This document shows, in pieces, positions 37,364 through 49,081 of a DNA stretch of 64,000 nucleotides. Source of the stretch: Lantana camara. Taxonomy: Eukaryota; Streptophyta; Magnoliopsida; Lamiales; Verbenaceae. The position numbers and the translations under genes are program-made. Location: contig CM074863.1 in NCBI GenBank assembly GCA_037501455.1, positions 6,444,001 to 6,508,000 on the forward strand, written 5' to 3'. Position 1 is the stretch's first letter. Every line of letters begins with the position of its first letter. Below the pieces are notes generated by a model. That model worked only from the letters and a program-made list of their open reading frames with translations. It had not been told where the DNA came from and did not search any database.

Positions 37364-37680
37364 GCCCTGGCCGAGACAAGCGCACGAGATAGGTAGAACC
37401 CATGATCATTACATGTTAGTATCATGCTAGGACATGTTATCTGTTTATGTGCTTGTTTGATATGCATTTAAGTGTACTTGCATTAATCAAGACTAATAAA
37501 ATTGGATAACATAGATGTTGGTGAGGTCGAACCGGACAACTCTCCGGTTGATTCGAAAATTCCCATTAAATATTAAGCTAATTTCGAACAAATAGGTGTT
37601 TAATTCGAGATGCAAATTTTGAATTAAATTCCTAGCATTCCATCAATAGGTTTTAAGTTTAGTAAGTAAAGCTAGTTATT

Positions 37681-39947
37681 GTCCGCGAGTCGTGGGATAG
37701 CTAGTGGAGCTTATTAGTTCTTAGTTACCTAATTAATCATTTTAAATGATCAATATTTCGTGGTCAATTTTAGCAAGGGCGATGTCCGCGAGTCGTGGGT
37801 CGTTCGAACTAAGTTTTGGTCATGATCTTATGATTGATGGGTCTAGCTTAACGCCTAAGTAAATATGGATGTCGCACGTGTTAGGAATAGTGCCCTAGAA
37901 AGCCGATAGTATATCCGCTTTGTACTTTTCCTTATTGTAATCACAGACAATCTTTGAATAAAATAACGAATTGAGGCAACACTTCTTTATATGCTCTTGT
38001 TTGGTATGCGTTTACTTTAGCTGTGCATGTATGAGAACTCCCCTAATCCTGATGACTTTAGGACTCTACCATTTAGGTGAAATGGTTCATGAAACGAGCC
38101 CTATATCACATAAGTCATGATTAGTAAAATACTCCAAGCCGATGAGTCCTACAGACAGTGGGAGTGTCAACCTGACTCCTCTAAGGCTTGCTTGTGGGAT
38201 CACGCCCTTAAGAAGGACCACCTTGTTTCATGGAGGTGCAAAGTGTATAGTTGATACGTGCGTGATACATGAGGGTGCTTACTTTAATAAGTAAGTTCAC
38301 TGAGGTGCCCCGTGTGAGAACATTCCTAAATGGGAAAGGAAGTTTCTATTTCAGGAAATGGAAACTTCCAGATTAGGAAATATCTCACGAGTCATTGATG
38401 TGATTAATTGATCCTTAGACTTGAGGTTCCTTGTCACTTTATGAGTTAACTCTGTAGTCTTAGGTATAAGCTTTAAAGGGTGTCGCCTTAGACAACTGAT
38501 TCAAGGCTTATGCTGGGGCTGCACAAGTGATTCATGAAAGTGAATGAGAATCAAGAAAGGACCTACACTTGCATTTGCAAGGTGATCTCTTATTGTGTAA
38601 GTCATTCATATGCCATATGGAGTCCTTGGCCAAGGCAGTAGATCAAGACATCAAGAAAAGTGTTTCTTGGATTGAGATCAAATGGATATGAAATGCACTT
38701 AGCTTTAAGACCGGATTATTGGGGTTCTGATTATTCCCTTGCCCTAGATCTTGGTTGAGAGATAGTAAGTAGGAGGATTGTATCTCACATGAATCAATGA
38801 CTTAAAGGTTCTGTCGAATCCGAACATTCCAATTCAGCTAGGGGTTAAACACCTGTTGCTAGACTATGGTCGTTTAATCTGTGGACTGATTAATTAATTA
38901 GGGTCACTGCTAATTGAATTGAGAACCTAGAGGGTCACACACAACAACTTGGTTACATGAGTTGAGGCTTGAAAATGATTAAACGAGTTAATCGAGCCAA
39001 GAGGGTTCCACACGTGTGAATTCACACGTGTGGCTCGCGTGAGTGACACGTGTCACTGTGACACGTGTCACACACGTGTGTGTATATATATTATATATAT
39101 ATATATATATTAAATAATTAATTAGTTAATTATTTAATAGACTTTGGTTTAATTTTGAATTAAAAGGAAAGTCTAATTTTGGAGAAAATAATCTAGTTAA
39201 TTAATTATGAATTAATTAATTAGATAAAAATAAGTTATTTATTTTATAATAAATAAAGTATAAAATTATCCAAAAATAGTTTGGATATTTTTAAGCTCTC
39301 TTAAAAGTTGACTAGAAATAGAATTCAAAGTCAAAGTTGGAAAATACTTGATGATCAAGTAATAGGAGAGAGAGGAACCAAATCCTTGTCCAATAAGGAC
39401 AAGGTTCGGCCGCCCCTCCCCTTTCCTATATATAGGGGAGCTCATGCTCCCCTTTAGAGCTAATTGACAATTCTTGGTTCATGTGTTGAACACCTTCCTT
39501 TCTCCAAGATTAAATTAAACCCTAGGTTAAGCCTAAACACTAACTAGAGAACTAGCATCCTTACTAGTTAGATTGTGATCAAGTTGGTGGACTTTCTCTA
39601 GAGACTTCAAGTTAGAAGTTTGAAGATTCGAGCTTTACCAAGGAGAGGGGTCAAGCCGCGAGAAGAGCGTTCTTGGGTGGCTTGAAACGCTTCAAGAAAG
39701 AATAAAAGAAAAGTAAGTTTTCTTTCTTTACGAATTTGGTTACACGATTACGAGTTCAAGGTCCTTTTGTTGGGAAAATTTTTTAAATTCCGCTGCTTTC
39801 TGATTCGTGTTTTCCAACAGCACGAGTCGTGGGTCCATATTGAAAGATAGGTGATGCAAAAAACAATTACTAAGAGTTCTAAAGGTGTTAGAATTGGTAA
39901 GTTGTACCTACCTAGGGTTCTTACTTAGAATGTCCGCGAGTCGTGGG
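37681..39947 (+). repeat. Leader repeat GTCCGCGAGTCGTGGG, four copies
   Basis: Copies at 37681 and 37784, one split by the solo LTR (37871 joined to 39825, first half degenerate) and one at 39932. With the solo LTR removed the spacings are about 103, 87 and 115 bp. They lie between primer site and gag; function unknown. Confidence 0.75.
37879..39819 (+). repeat. Solo LTR of the same Copia family inserted in the leader
   Basis: 1941 bp, TGTTAGG...CCAACA, flanked by the 5-bp duplication GCACG (37874-37878 and 39820-39824), so it is an independent insertion later reduced to one LTR by recombination. It has diverged from the other two: one G-box is CGCGTG, and there are differences in the TA tract and near 39395. 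Confidence 0.93.
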
Positions 39948-40153
39948 TTCGAGGTAAAATGCCTAGGATCTTAGTACCCATTGGGAAACGTGTTCCTCTT
40001 AGATCTTTGGGAATTCTAGATCTTTGAAAAACAGTGGGAGCTACATTAGATTAAAGACCTTATCTTTTGTATATCGTTATAATTCAGCATGCTCACTAGT
40101 TCTCTGTTTTACCATTTAGGTCGTAGATTCTGTGATTCTCTACGTGTTTTGAA

Positions 40154-41767
40154 ATGGCAACCAAAAACCCTCTTGTATCGATCCTCGAGTCAAACAAGTT
40201 GACTGGTCCCAACTATTCTGATTGGCTGAGGAATCTAAAAATCATTTTAGATTCTGAGAAGAGAACTTATGTTCTCTTCGAAGGGGAGCCTAGTCCCGAA
40301 GGGGAGGCTCCCACTCGGGCCGAGCGGGACGCGATTCAGAAGTGGAAGGATGATAATCTCCAAGCCCGTTGCCTTATGTTGGCTAACATGTCTCCGGACT
40401 TGCAAAGGCAACATGAGGCCATGGAATTTGCTTGGGAGATTTACGACCACTTAGAGCAACTTTACCGCCCTCATGAACGTGTTACAAGGTATAACACTTC
40501 AAAGGAATTGTTCCACTTGAGAATGAGGGAAGGTTCAAGTGTCCATGAATATGGACTCAAGTTTCTTGCCCTTACTGAGAAACTTGCTTCCATGGACATG
40601 CCACTGAAAGATGAGCTTTCAGTGGATTTTTTGCTAGCTTCGCTCCCACCATCATTCAACCCATTTGTCCTTAACTTCAACATGAATCATACTGGTGCTA
40701 CTGTAGCTGAGCTGATTAGTCAGCTTGTGACTGCTGAAAGCACGATCAAGAAGGACAATAAGGTTTTGATGGTGAATGCTCCATCTTCCTCTTCTGGGCC
40801 TTCTAAAGGTAAGGGCAAGAAAGCCCAAAAAAAGAAGAAGAAACCCCTTAGGCCCACTGGTGGCATTTCGAAAGGGAAGGCCCAAAAGAAGAAGCGTGAT
40901 CAGAAAGAGGATGTTTGCTTCCATTGTGGCAAAGCGGGACATTGGAGGAGAAACTGCCCAGAGTACAAGGCTACTCTAAAGAAAGGTATCTTTCTCATTG
41001 AAGTAAATCTTTCTATTGATTCTCGTTCTTGGGTACTTGATACCGGTTGTGGAACTCATATCTGTAATGATGTACAGATGCTAAGTGAAGTCCAACAACT
41101 CAAAGAAGGAGAATGTGTCTTGAAGATCGGTGATGGCTCAAACGTTGAAGCTCGAGCTTTAGGCACAATTAGATTAGATTTAGGTAGTTTTGAGTTAGTA
41201 TTAAATAAAGTCCTTTATGTACCGAGCATTATTCGTAATATAATTTCAGTTCCAATATTAGATTGTGAAGGTTATGAAACTTATATTAAGAATGGTAAAT
41301 ACTTTATCAAACGGAACAACTCTTCCGTTCATATCGGTACTCTAAGTAATGGACTTTACCTAACTCAAAATATCAATATTATGAATATACAACGAGAAAC
41401 AAAGCGTAAGAGAGATGACAAAGTTTCAGCTCCCTTATGGCACGCTAGATTAGGACACATTTCCAAGAATAGAATTAGCAAGATAAACACTTTAGGATCA
41501 TTCTCTGAAAATGATCTCAAAGAGTTGACTTCTTGCGAATCCTGTCTCAAAGGAAAGATGTCCAAAGTTCCTTTTAAAGGAACTGTGGAACGTGCCACTG
41601 AGGTTTTGGATTTGATCCATACTGATGTTTGTGGACCGCTTAGTGTAAGCACTAGAAACAATCATCAGTACTTCATAACCTTTACTGATGACTTTAGTCG
41701 GTATGGTTATGTATACTTAATGAAGTATAAATCTGAAGCTTTTGAGAAATTCTTAGAAGGAGGTTGA
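40154..41767 (+). pseudogene. Copia gag, protease and start of integrase (frame 1)
   Basis: 537 codons from an ATG in good position after the leader. Order: UBN2-type Gag (residues 10-210), lysine-rich region, zinc knuckle CFHCGKAGHWRRNC (255-268), protease motif LDTGCGTH (D296; usual form DSGA/CxH), GAG-pre-integrase zinc domain with LWHARLGH and CESC (about 428-464), then the integrase core start HTDVCGP (about 490). The frame fails near 41740-41762, where the integrase reading shifts by +1 into the frame that carries the rest of pol; the stop at 41765 follows. This alone prevents a full polyprotein. Confidence 0.9.
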
Positions 41768-44060
41768 GAACCAAACTGGTCACAAGATCAAAGCACTTCG
41801 ATCTGATCGAGGAGGCGAGTATCTTAGTGAAGAATTCCTTAATCATCTCAAAGATAATGAGATTATCTCTCAGTGGACTCCTCCGGGAACTCCTCAGCTT
41901 AATGGAGTTTCTGAGAGAAGGAATCGAACCTTACTTGATATGGTTCGTTCCATGATGAGTTTCACTGACTTACCACCTTCTTTCTGGGGTTATGCCCTAG
42001 AAAGTGCAGCAAAGATTCTGAATCTAGTTCCCTCTAAGTCAGTCCCCAAGACGCCCTATGAAATGTGGCATGGTAAAATCCCTAGTTATTCTTACTTAAG
42101 AATTTGGGGTTGTCCTGCTTACGTGAAGAGGACAGTGGGAGATAAGTTAGAATCTCGTTCTAACTTATGCTACTTTGTAGGTTATCCTAAGGAATCCATA
42201 GGATACTATTTCTATGATCAATCTGAGCAAAAGGTGTTTGTTTCCAGAAATGCCACTATTCTTGAGGAACCGTTCCTTAAAGAAAAGAAAGGCAAGATCA
42301 TAGAATTAGAAGAAGTACAAAATGATCCCACATCACCCACTGAAGAAACGTCCCACTCTGATCAACTACAACCAATCACGAATTTCGATACACACGAAAA
42401 TCCTCCTCTAAGGCGTTCTGAACGCACTCCTAGACAGCCGGAGAGATGGTATGGATTCTTCCATTAAATCTCTCAAAAGGATAATGATCCTTTGACATAT
42501 GAGGAGGCAATTTCAGATTCTGACTCTGAACAGTGGATAGAAGCCATGAAATCCGAAATGGATTCCATGAACTCCAACCAAGTTTGGACCTTGGAAGATT
42601 TGCCTGATGGGGTCAAACCCATAGGTTGCAAATGGATCTTTAAGAGAAAGCTTGGAGTTGATGGAAGCATTGCAGCCTACAAAGCAAGACTGGTTGCAAA
42701 AGGATTCACTCAAAGACCCGGCGTGGACTTTGACGAAACCTTTTCACCAGTTGCAATGCAAAAGTCCATTCGAATCATGCTTGCCATTGCTGCATATTAT
42801 GACTATGAGATATGGCAAATTGATGTGAAAACTGCCTTTCTCAATGGTGACATTGACAAAGACATTTATATGGAGCAACCCATAGGTTTCACATTCAGTG
42901 GGAGTGAGCAAAAGGTTTGCAAACTCCAAAGATCAATCTATGGATTGAAATAGGCTTCTAGGAATTGGAACATTCGATTTGATGAATCGGTCAAAGCGTT
43001 TGGCTTCATCCAAATTTCGAATGAGTCATGTGTGTATAGAAAGGAATTGGAGACCTCAGTGCAATTCTTAGTACTTTATGTTGATGACATCCTTCTTATT
43101 GGGAATTCGAAGGATGACATGAAAGTGACTAAGTTATGGTTATCGAACCAATTCGAGATGAAAGATCTTGGTGATGCGTCCTATATCCTTGGAATCAAAA
43201 TCTATAGAGATAGATCTAGAAGGTTAATAGGACTATCACAGTCGATGTACATTGACAAAGTATTGAAAAGATTCAATATGGAGTCAGCAAAGGTTAAGAA
43301 CCTTCCTATGAGTGTAGGAATATATCTTTCAAAGAAGATGTGTCCTAAGACTAACCTTGAGAAGAAGAGAATGACTCATACACCTTATGCGTCAGCAATA
43401 GGTAGCATAATGTATGCAATGTTATGTACTCGACCGGATGTGGCTTATGCACTTAGTGTGACAAGTCGCTTCCAATCTGACCCTGGAGATGGTCACTGGG
43501 CTGCCGTGAAGAATATTCTTAAGTACTTGAAAAGTACTAAAGATTTATTCTTAGTTTACGGAGGTCAGAAAGATCTTACTGTCGAAGGATACTGCGATGC
43601 AAGCTTTGCATCAGACTTAGATGATTTTAAGTCAATGTCAGGATACATTTTCTGCCTAAATGGCGGAGCAGTGAGTTGGAAGAGTTCCAGGCAAACTACC
43701 ACTGCAGATTCGACCACTGAGGCCGAATACTTAGCTGCAAATGATGCAGCTAAGGAAGGTGTTTGGATTAGAAACTTCATTCAAGAGTTGAATGTTGTTC
43801 CTAGCATGAAAGACCCCATTACTGTGTTTTGTGACAACACTGGGGCGGTTGCTCAAGCAAGAGAACCAAGATCTCACCAACGGACCAAGCACATTATGAG
43901 GAAGTATCACCTAATCCGTGATATTATCAAAAGAGGAGATGTGCTAATTGAGAGGGTCACATCAGCAGAGAACGTGGCAGATCCACTTACTAAACCCCTT
44001 AGTCGAGAAGCTTTCCAAGGTCATCTTCAGAAGATGGGACTTAGAGTAGCTTTAGAATGA
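41763..44060 (+). pseudogene. Copia integrase, reverse transcriptase, RNase H (frame 2, two stops)
   Basis: The downstream part of pol, all in one frame but cut by stops at 42465-42467 and 42951-42953, each explicable by a single base change. Order: remainder of integrase core (SDRGGEY, NGVSERRN), GKIPSYSYLRIWGCPAY, RT with DVKTAFLNG (about 42820) and YVDD (43077-43088), then RNase H (CDASFASD about 43592, EAEYLA about 43720). The region after 43032 is uninterrupted to its stop. With the upstream frameshift, at least three lesions separate it from activity. Confidence 0.9.
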
Positions 44061-44070
44061 CTTTGACGGG

Positions 44071-44081
44071 CAAGTGGGAGA
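44071..44081 (+). promoter_or_regulatory. Polypurine tract
   Basis: AAGTGGGAGA immediately before the 3' LTR, the usual second-strand priming site. Confidence 0.8.
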
Positions 44082-44082
44082 T

Positions 44083-46017
44083 TGTTAGGAATAGTGCCCT
44101 AGAAAGCCGATTGTTTATCCGCTTTGTGCTTTTCCTTATTGTAATCACAGACAATCTTTGAATGAAATAACGAATTGAGGCAACACTTCTTTATATGCTC
44201 TTGTTTGGTATGCGTTTACTTTAGCTGTGCATGTATGAGAACTCCCCTAATCCTGATGACTTTAGGACTCTACCATTTAGGTGAAATGGTTCATGAAACG
44301 AGCCCTATATCACATAAGTCATGATTAGTAAAATACTCCAAGCCGATGAGTCCTACAGACAGTGGGAGTGTCAACCTGACTCCTCTAAGGCTTGCTTGTG
44401 GGATCACGCCCTTAAGAAGGACCACCTTGTTTCATGGAGGTGCAAAGTGTATAGTTGATACGTGCGTGATACATGAGGGTGCTTACTTTAATAAGTAAGT
44501 TCACTGAGGTGCCCCGTGTGAGAACATTCCTAAATGGGAAAGGAAGTTTCTATTTCAGGAAATGGAAACTTCCAGATTAGGAAATATCTCACGAGTCATT
44601 GATGTGATTAATTGATCCTTAGACTTGAGGTTCCTTGTCACTTTATGAGTTAACTCTGTAGTCTTAGGTATAAGCTTTAAAGGGTGTCGCCTTAGACAAC
44701 TGATTCAAGGCTTATGCTGGGGCTGCACAAGTGATTCATGAAAGTGAATGAGAATCAAGAAAGGACCTACACTTGCATTTGCAAGGTGATCTCTTATTGT
44801 GTAAGTCATTCATATGCCATATGGAGTCCTTGGCCAAGGCAGTAGATCAAGACATCAAGAAAAGTGTTTCTTGGATTGAGATCAAATGGATATGAAATGC
44901 ACTTAGCTTTAAGACCGGATTATTGGGGTTCTGATTATTCCCTTGCCCTAGATCTTGGTTGAGAGATAGTAAGTAGGAGGATTGTATCTCACATGAATCA
45001 ATGACTTAAAGGTTCTGTCGAATCCGAACATTCCAATTCAGCTAGGGGTTAAACACCTGTTGCTAGACTATGGTCGTTTAATCTGTGGACTGATTAATTA
45101 ATTAATTAGGGTCACTGCTAATTGAATTGAGAACCTAGAGGGTCACACACAACAACTTGGTTACATGAGTTGAGGCTTGAAAATGACTAAACGAGTTAAT
45201 CGGGCCAAGAGGGTTCCACACGTGTGAAGTCACACGTGTGGCTCACGTGAGTGACACGTGTCACTGTGACACGTGTCACACACGTGTGTATATATATATA
45301 TTATATATATATTAAATAATTAATTAGTTAATTATTTAATAGACTTTGGTTTAATTTTGAATTAAAAAGAAAGTCTAATATTGGAGAAAATAATCTAGTT
45401 AATTAATTACGAATTAATTAATTAGATAAAAATAAGTTATTTATTTTATAATAAATAAAGTATAAAATTATCCAAAAATAGTTTGGATATTTTTAGCTCT
45501 CTTAAAAGTTGACTTGAATTAGAATTCAAAGTCAAAGTTGGAAAATACTTGATGATCAAGTAATAGGAGAGAGACAAACCAAATCCTTGCCCAACAAGGA
45601 GTTCGGCCGTCCCTCCCCTTTCCTATATATAGGGGAGCTCATGCTCCCCTTTAGAGCTAATTGACAATTCTTGGTTCATGTGTTGAACACCTTCCTTTCT
45701 CCAAGATTAAATTAAACCCTAGGTTAAGCCTAAACACTAACTAGAGAACTAGCATCCTTACTAGTTAGATTGTGATCAAGTTGGTGGACTTTCTCTAGAG
45801 ACTTCAAGTTAGAAGTTTGAAGATTCGAACTTTACCAAGGAGAGGGGATCAAGCCGCGAGAAGAGCGTTCTTGGGTGGCTTGAAACGCTTCAAGAAAGAA
45901 TAAAAGAAAAGTAAGTTTTCTATCTTTACGAATTTGGTTGCACGATTGCGAGTCCTAGATCCTTTTGTTGGGAAAATTTTTTAAATTCCACTGCTTTCTG
46001 ATTCGTGTTTTCCAACA
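44083..46017 (+). repeat. Copia 3' LTR
   Basis: 1935 bp, the same length as the 5' LTR, followed by the duplication TTGAC. It keeps all six G-boxes (45218-45285 region) and the TATA box. Confidence 0.95.
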
Positions 46018-46340
46018 TTGACCACCACCCACTTGCAAAGTCCAAACTTCATCCTCAGGTCCAGATCTAACATATAATTTTTTTTTTCTTTTTTTGTTTT
46101 GTGTTTTTCCCTTCCTTGAGTTTTCAATTTTTAAATTGTTTATTAGAAATTAGAATGGTAAAGCTATTTTTCATAGCAAATTAGATTTTGAAGGTTTCCC
46201 AGTTGATAATTAATGAATATTGGGTAATTGGTTGTAACCGTCTTTAAATATTTGCAGTAATGATGAACATTCAAATCCACCGTCTTGAACAGACAGATAT
46301 TCAATTTATTTATTTTTTTGGTTATTTTTTACTATGTTAG

Positions 46341-46341
<1 letters not shown>

Positions 46342-46376
<35 letters not shown>
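46342..46376. repeat. TA microsatellite
   Basis: About 17 uninterrupted TA units in the right part of the MULE. Confidence 0.9.
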
Positions 46377-46380
<4 letters not shown>

Positions 46381-46914
46381 TTTGTATTATGTTAGTATAA
46401 TATATGAAATAATTAGATATTAAAGTAATATAAATTATTGTACTTAAATTAAGTATTTAAGGTTCTAATTAATTCTCCCTCCCACTCATGTTTTTGACAG
46501 ATTTGATTTTTTATTTTAAAAATAAATAAAGTTTAATTGCCACATGGATAGTGTTTTGTGACATGTATATGGTGGTTTCGCCACATCAGATAAATTCACA
46601 CGTAAGGCATTTTTGAGTGATCACGTGAGGCGCACGACCTGTTTTCCGGCGGCCAATAGTGATTTCCGGTGCAAATTGACCCAAAATTGCCAATTTTTAG
46701 AGATATAGGGTTTTTTTTGCCACCGGAAAATGAACTGTCCTCAAAGTGCAAAATGGGGTCAGTTGGTATCCCGATTTTGCAATTTTCCCAAAGATCTATT
46801 TCCTAATTTGAACAACCTATTTATGTACATGTATATGTGAATGACACAGAAGATGAAACACAAATCTAAAATAGCAGATCCTAAACCGTCACACACCCTT
46901 TCAGTCAGTTTAAC

Positions 46915-47489
46915 CAATGTTTTCAGGATCGGACCGTTAAGCGAACCGGAAAATCAACTGGGTTAAGGGTTAGTAGTTCAACCGTTGGGTCAACCGTGAT
47001 CGAACCGGTGACGTCATAATTATGTCATAAATAATATTAAATATTAAATATATAAAATAATAAATAATAAAATTTGTTTTAAAATTTATTTTTATATTTT
47101 TTTCAATTTATATATAAATCTAATATTCAAATATAAGAATGTTATAAACAATGAATTAAAACACAAAGATTATGAACTAAAATAAAACATAAATTCATAA
47201 GTTTTGATTCGTAACAATGAAAAATATATAGAAATTATGAAGAAAAATATAAAAAATTAGAGAAATTTGGGTTTAATTTTCTCAATTTATTGTTTTTTCA
47301 AAAACCAAACGGTTCGCATGATCCGTGAATGGTTCACCGGTTTTACCTGTCGAACCTCGGTTTTAAGCGATTTTCACAAAATAGCTAGAGCGGTTTTGGG
47401 GTGAGAACGGCTTTGGGGTATTGACCGATTCGTTTGTCCAACCGATCGACGGTCCGACCGTCCGGTCCGGTCCGGTCCCAAAAACACTG
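46915..47489. mobile_element. hAT-type MITE (575 bp)
   Basis: Inverted ends CAATGTTTTCAGGATCGGACC and (reverse) CAGTGTTTTTGGGACCGGACC, with a perfect 8-bp duplication AGTTTAAC (46907-46914 and 47490-47497). An 8-bp duplication and CAGTG-type ends are typical of hAT elements. The right end has a GGTCC-type pentamer tandem (47456-47480). Noncoding. Confidence 0.85.
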
Positions 47490-47797
47490 AGTTTAACAAC
47501 GTAGAACAAAAAATATTTTCCTCTGGGCGGACTGATTTAATCAAACTCAATTAATAATATGAAATCAATCACTCTACTTGATATATATTCACCAATAAAT
47601 TAAATACACATATATACCTTATTGATACTAAGATCGATTTCCATCACCGAATAATGAGAAACCCTATTTTAATAATTCACAGTTTCCTACTAGTAAAATG
47701 CGACTGATTAAGCCCATGATGTCATTTATGCGTAGTGTGCTACTTAAGCATAGTACACATAACAGTATTATCAATTTATTGTACTATAATATTTTTA

Positions 47798-48460
47798 GAG
47801 TTATTTACACCATACCCCATGTATTAGGTGAAAAAGGGAAAAAAAACCCCTTTATTATAAAAATTAAGACAAAAAAACTTGTGTTTTCAAAATATTTGCA
47901 TGACGAACCCTGAAAATTTCTGGTGTTGGACACGTGCTAAAAGCGCGATTAGAACATTAATTTTCTCTATTTATTGGACATGAAATGACTAATTTACCTT
48001 TTATATTCTGATATACATCATCTCATCGCTCTCTATATACCCTTTTTTATACCTGATTATATATTTATATGGTTCTACGTGCAATTATTATTTTGTACAG
48101 GGTCTCTATGCATATAAAAAAGTAATGAACATATATACTTGTTTATAGGGTTGTTCATGTAATTTTATTTTGTACAGAGCCTTGGTGCATATAAAAAAAT
48201 ATTGAATAATATAGAGATATGTGAGATGATGTATATCAAAATATAAAAGGGTAAATTAGTTAGTTTGCGTCCAATAAATAGAAAAAATTAGTGTTCTATT
48301 CGCGCTTTTAGCGCGTGTCAAACGCCAGAATTTTTTTAGGGTTTGCCATTCAAATATATATCTTGAAAACACAAAGTTTTTTGTGTTCATTTTTGTAACA
48401 TAGGGTTTTTTTTTTGCCCATTTCACCTAATACAAGGATGAACTACATAAAAAAAAACCC
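47798..48460. mobile_element. Mutator-like MITE (663 bp)
   Basis: Long inverted arms sharing TGTATTAGGTGAAA, ACACAAA and CGCTTTTAGCGCG-type blocks, flanked by a perfect 10-bp duplication AATATTTTTA (47788-47797 and 48461-48470). The outermost 15 bases match less well than the inner arms. Noncoding. Confidence 0.8.
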
Positions 48461-48470
48461 AATATTTTTA

Positions 48471-48992
48471 TATGAAAACTTACCAAACAATTAATTAGTT
48501 ACTTATATCCATTTAAACATCATCACAGGTACAGCACCCCCAAATGCTCGTCCATTCAATTTGTATTATTTTATCCTGCAATTACAATTAAAGTTAATAA
48601 GTGCGATTTACATTTCAGTAAAATAATAATTCACAATACATAAGAGATATAGCCTTCATTAACAGTGATGAGTACACTGAGAAGTTAGTGAGTGGGAGTA
48701 GAAAGCAAAGAGGAGCATTAATCAAATCCATGTCATTGGCATATCAACATCACAGACATTCCATTTCCAGCATATGCAAAGAGATAAAATGCAAAGTCCA
48801 GCCCACTAATGGTGTAATTAAAGTTTAATAAATAATCTCCATCAAATATTAATGTCCTTCCAACCCAGAAATCCAACAAGGAATCTGGCATACACCCAAT
48901 ATCCTCCCACACCTCACCATTTTTCTCGTCTTTAACAACTGGTTTCAACTCTGCAACTGCCAAATCCTAACTTCCCAATCCCAAATTACAAG
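48471..48992 (+). other. Upstream region of ERF gene
   Basis: AT-rich, no clear element. A 76-codon frame on the minus strand (48963-48733) begins MAVAELKPVV; it has no recognised domain and overlaps the expected promoter, so it is not accepted as a gene. Confidence 0.4.
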
Positions 48993-49000
48993 TATATAAA
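48993..49000 (+). promoter_or_regulatory. TATA box of ERF gene
   Basis: TATATAAA 82 bp upstream of the accepted start, implying a short 5' UTR. Confidence 0.65.
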
Positions 49001-49081
49001 TGGATTCCTTAACGATCTTTAATCACCAACGATCTCATCCTCATGCACGTGCAGAAACTGGAACTGGATTAGATCGATATA

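Larger units (their letters stand above)
35009..46017 (+). mobile_element. Ty1/Copia LTR retrotransposon, complete but disabled
   Basis: Bounded by 1935-bp LTRs (TGTTAGG...CCAACA) and a 5-bp duplication TTGAC (35004-35008 and 46018-46022). Met-tRNA primer site, gag-pol and polypurine tract are in the usual order (protease, integrase, RT, RNase H), which defines Copia. The pol frame has one frameshift and two stops. I counted about ten substitutions between the two LTRs, so the insertion is young. A solo LTR of the same family sits in its leader (37879-39819). Confidence 0.93.
33946..46789. mobile_element. Pack-MULE-like element split by a Copia insertion
   Basis: Terminal inverted repeats of about 130 bp: GGTAAAATTACAAAATCGGG at the left, and the inverted match ending CCCGATTTTGCAATTTTCCC at the right, including a long shared block with CCAACTGACCCCATTTTGC. 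Perfect 10-bp duplication AAAGATCTAT (33936-33945 and 46790-46799). Removing the Copia element and its duplication leaves about 1.83 kb. The interior holds a GC-rich stretch (34494-35008 and 46018-46075) very unlike the AT-rich arms, suggesting captured host DNA. No transposase. Confidence 0.82.

Noticed and set aside
48733..48963. 76-codon minus-strand frame starting MAVAELKPVV
   Set aside because: No recognisable domain, no splice or promoter context, and it lies in the ERF promoter region.
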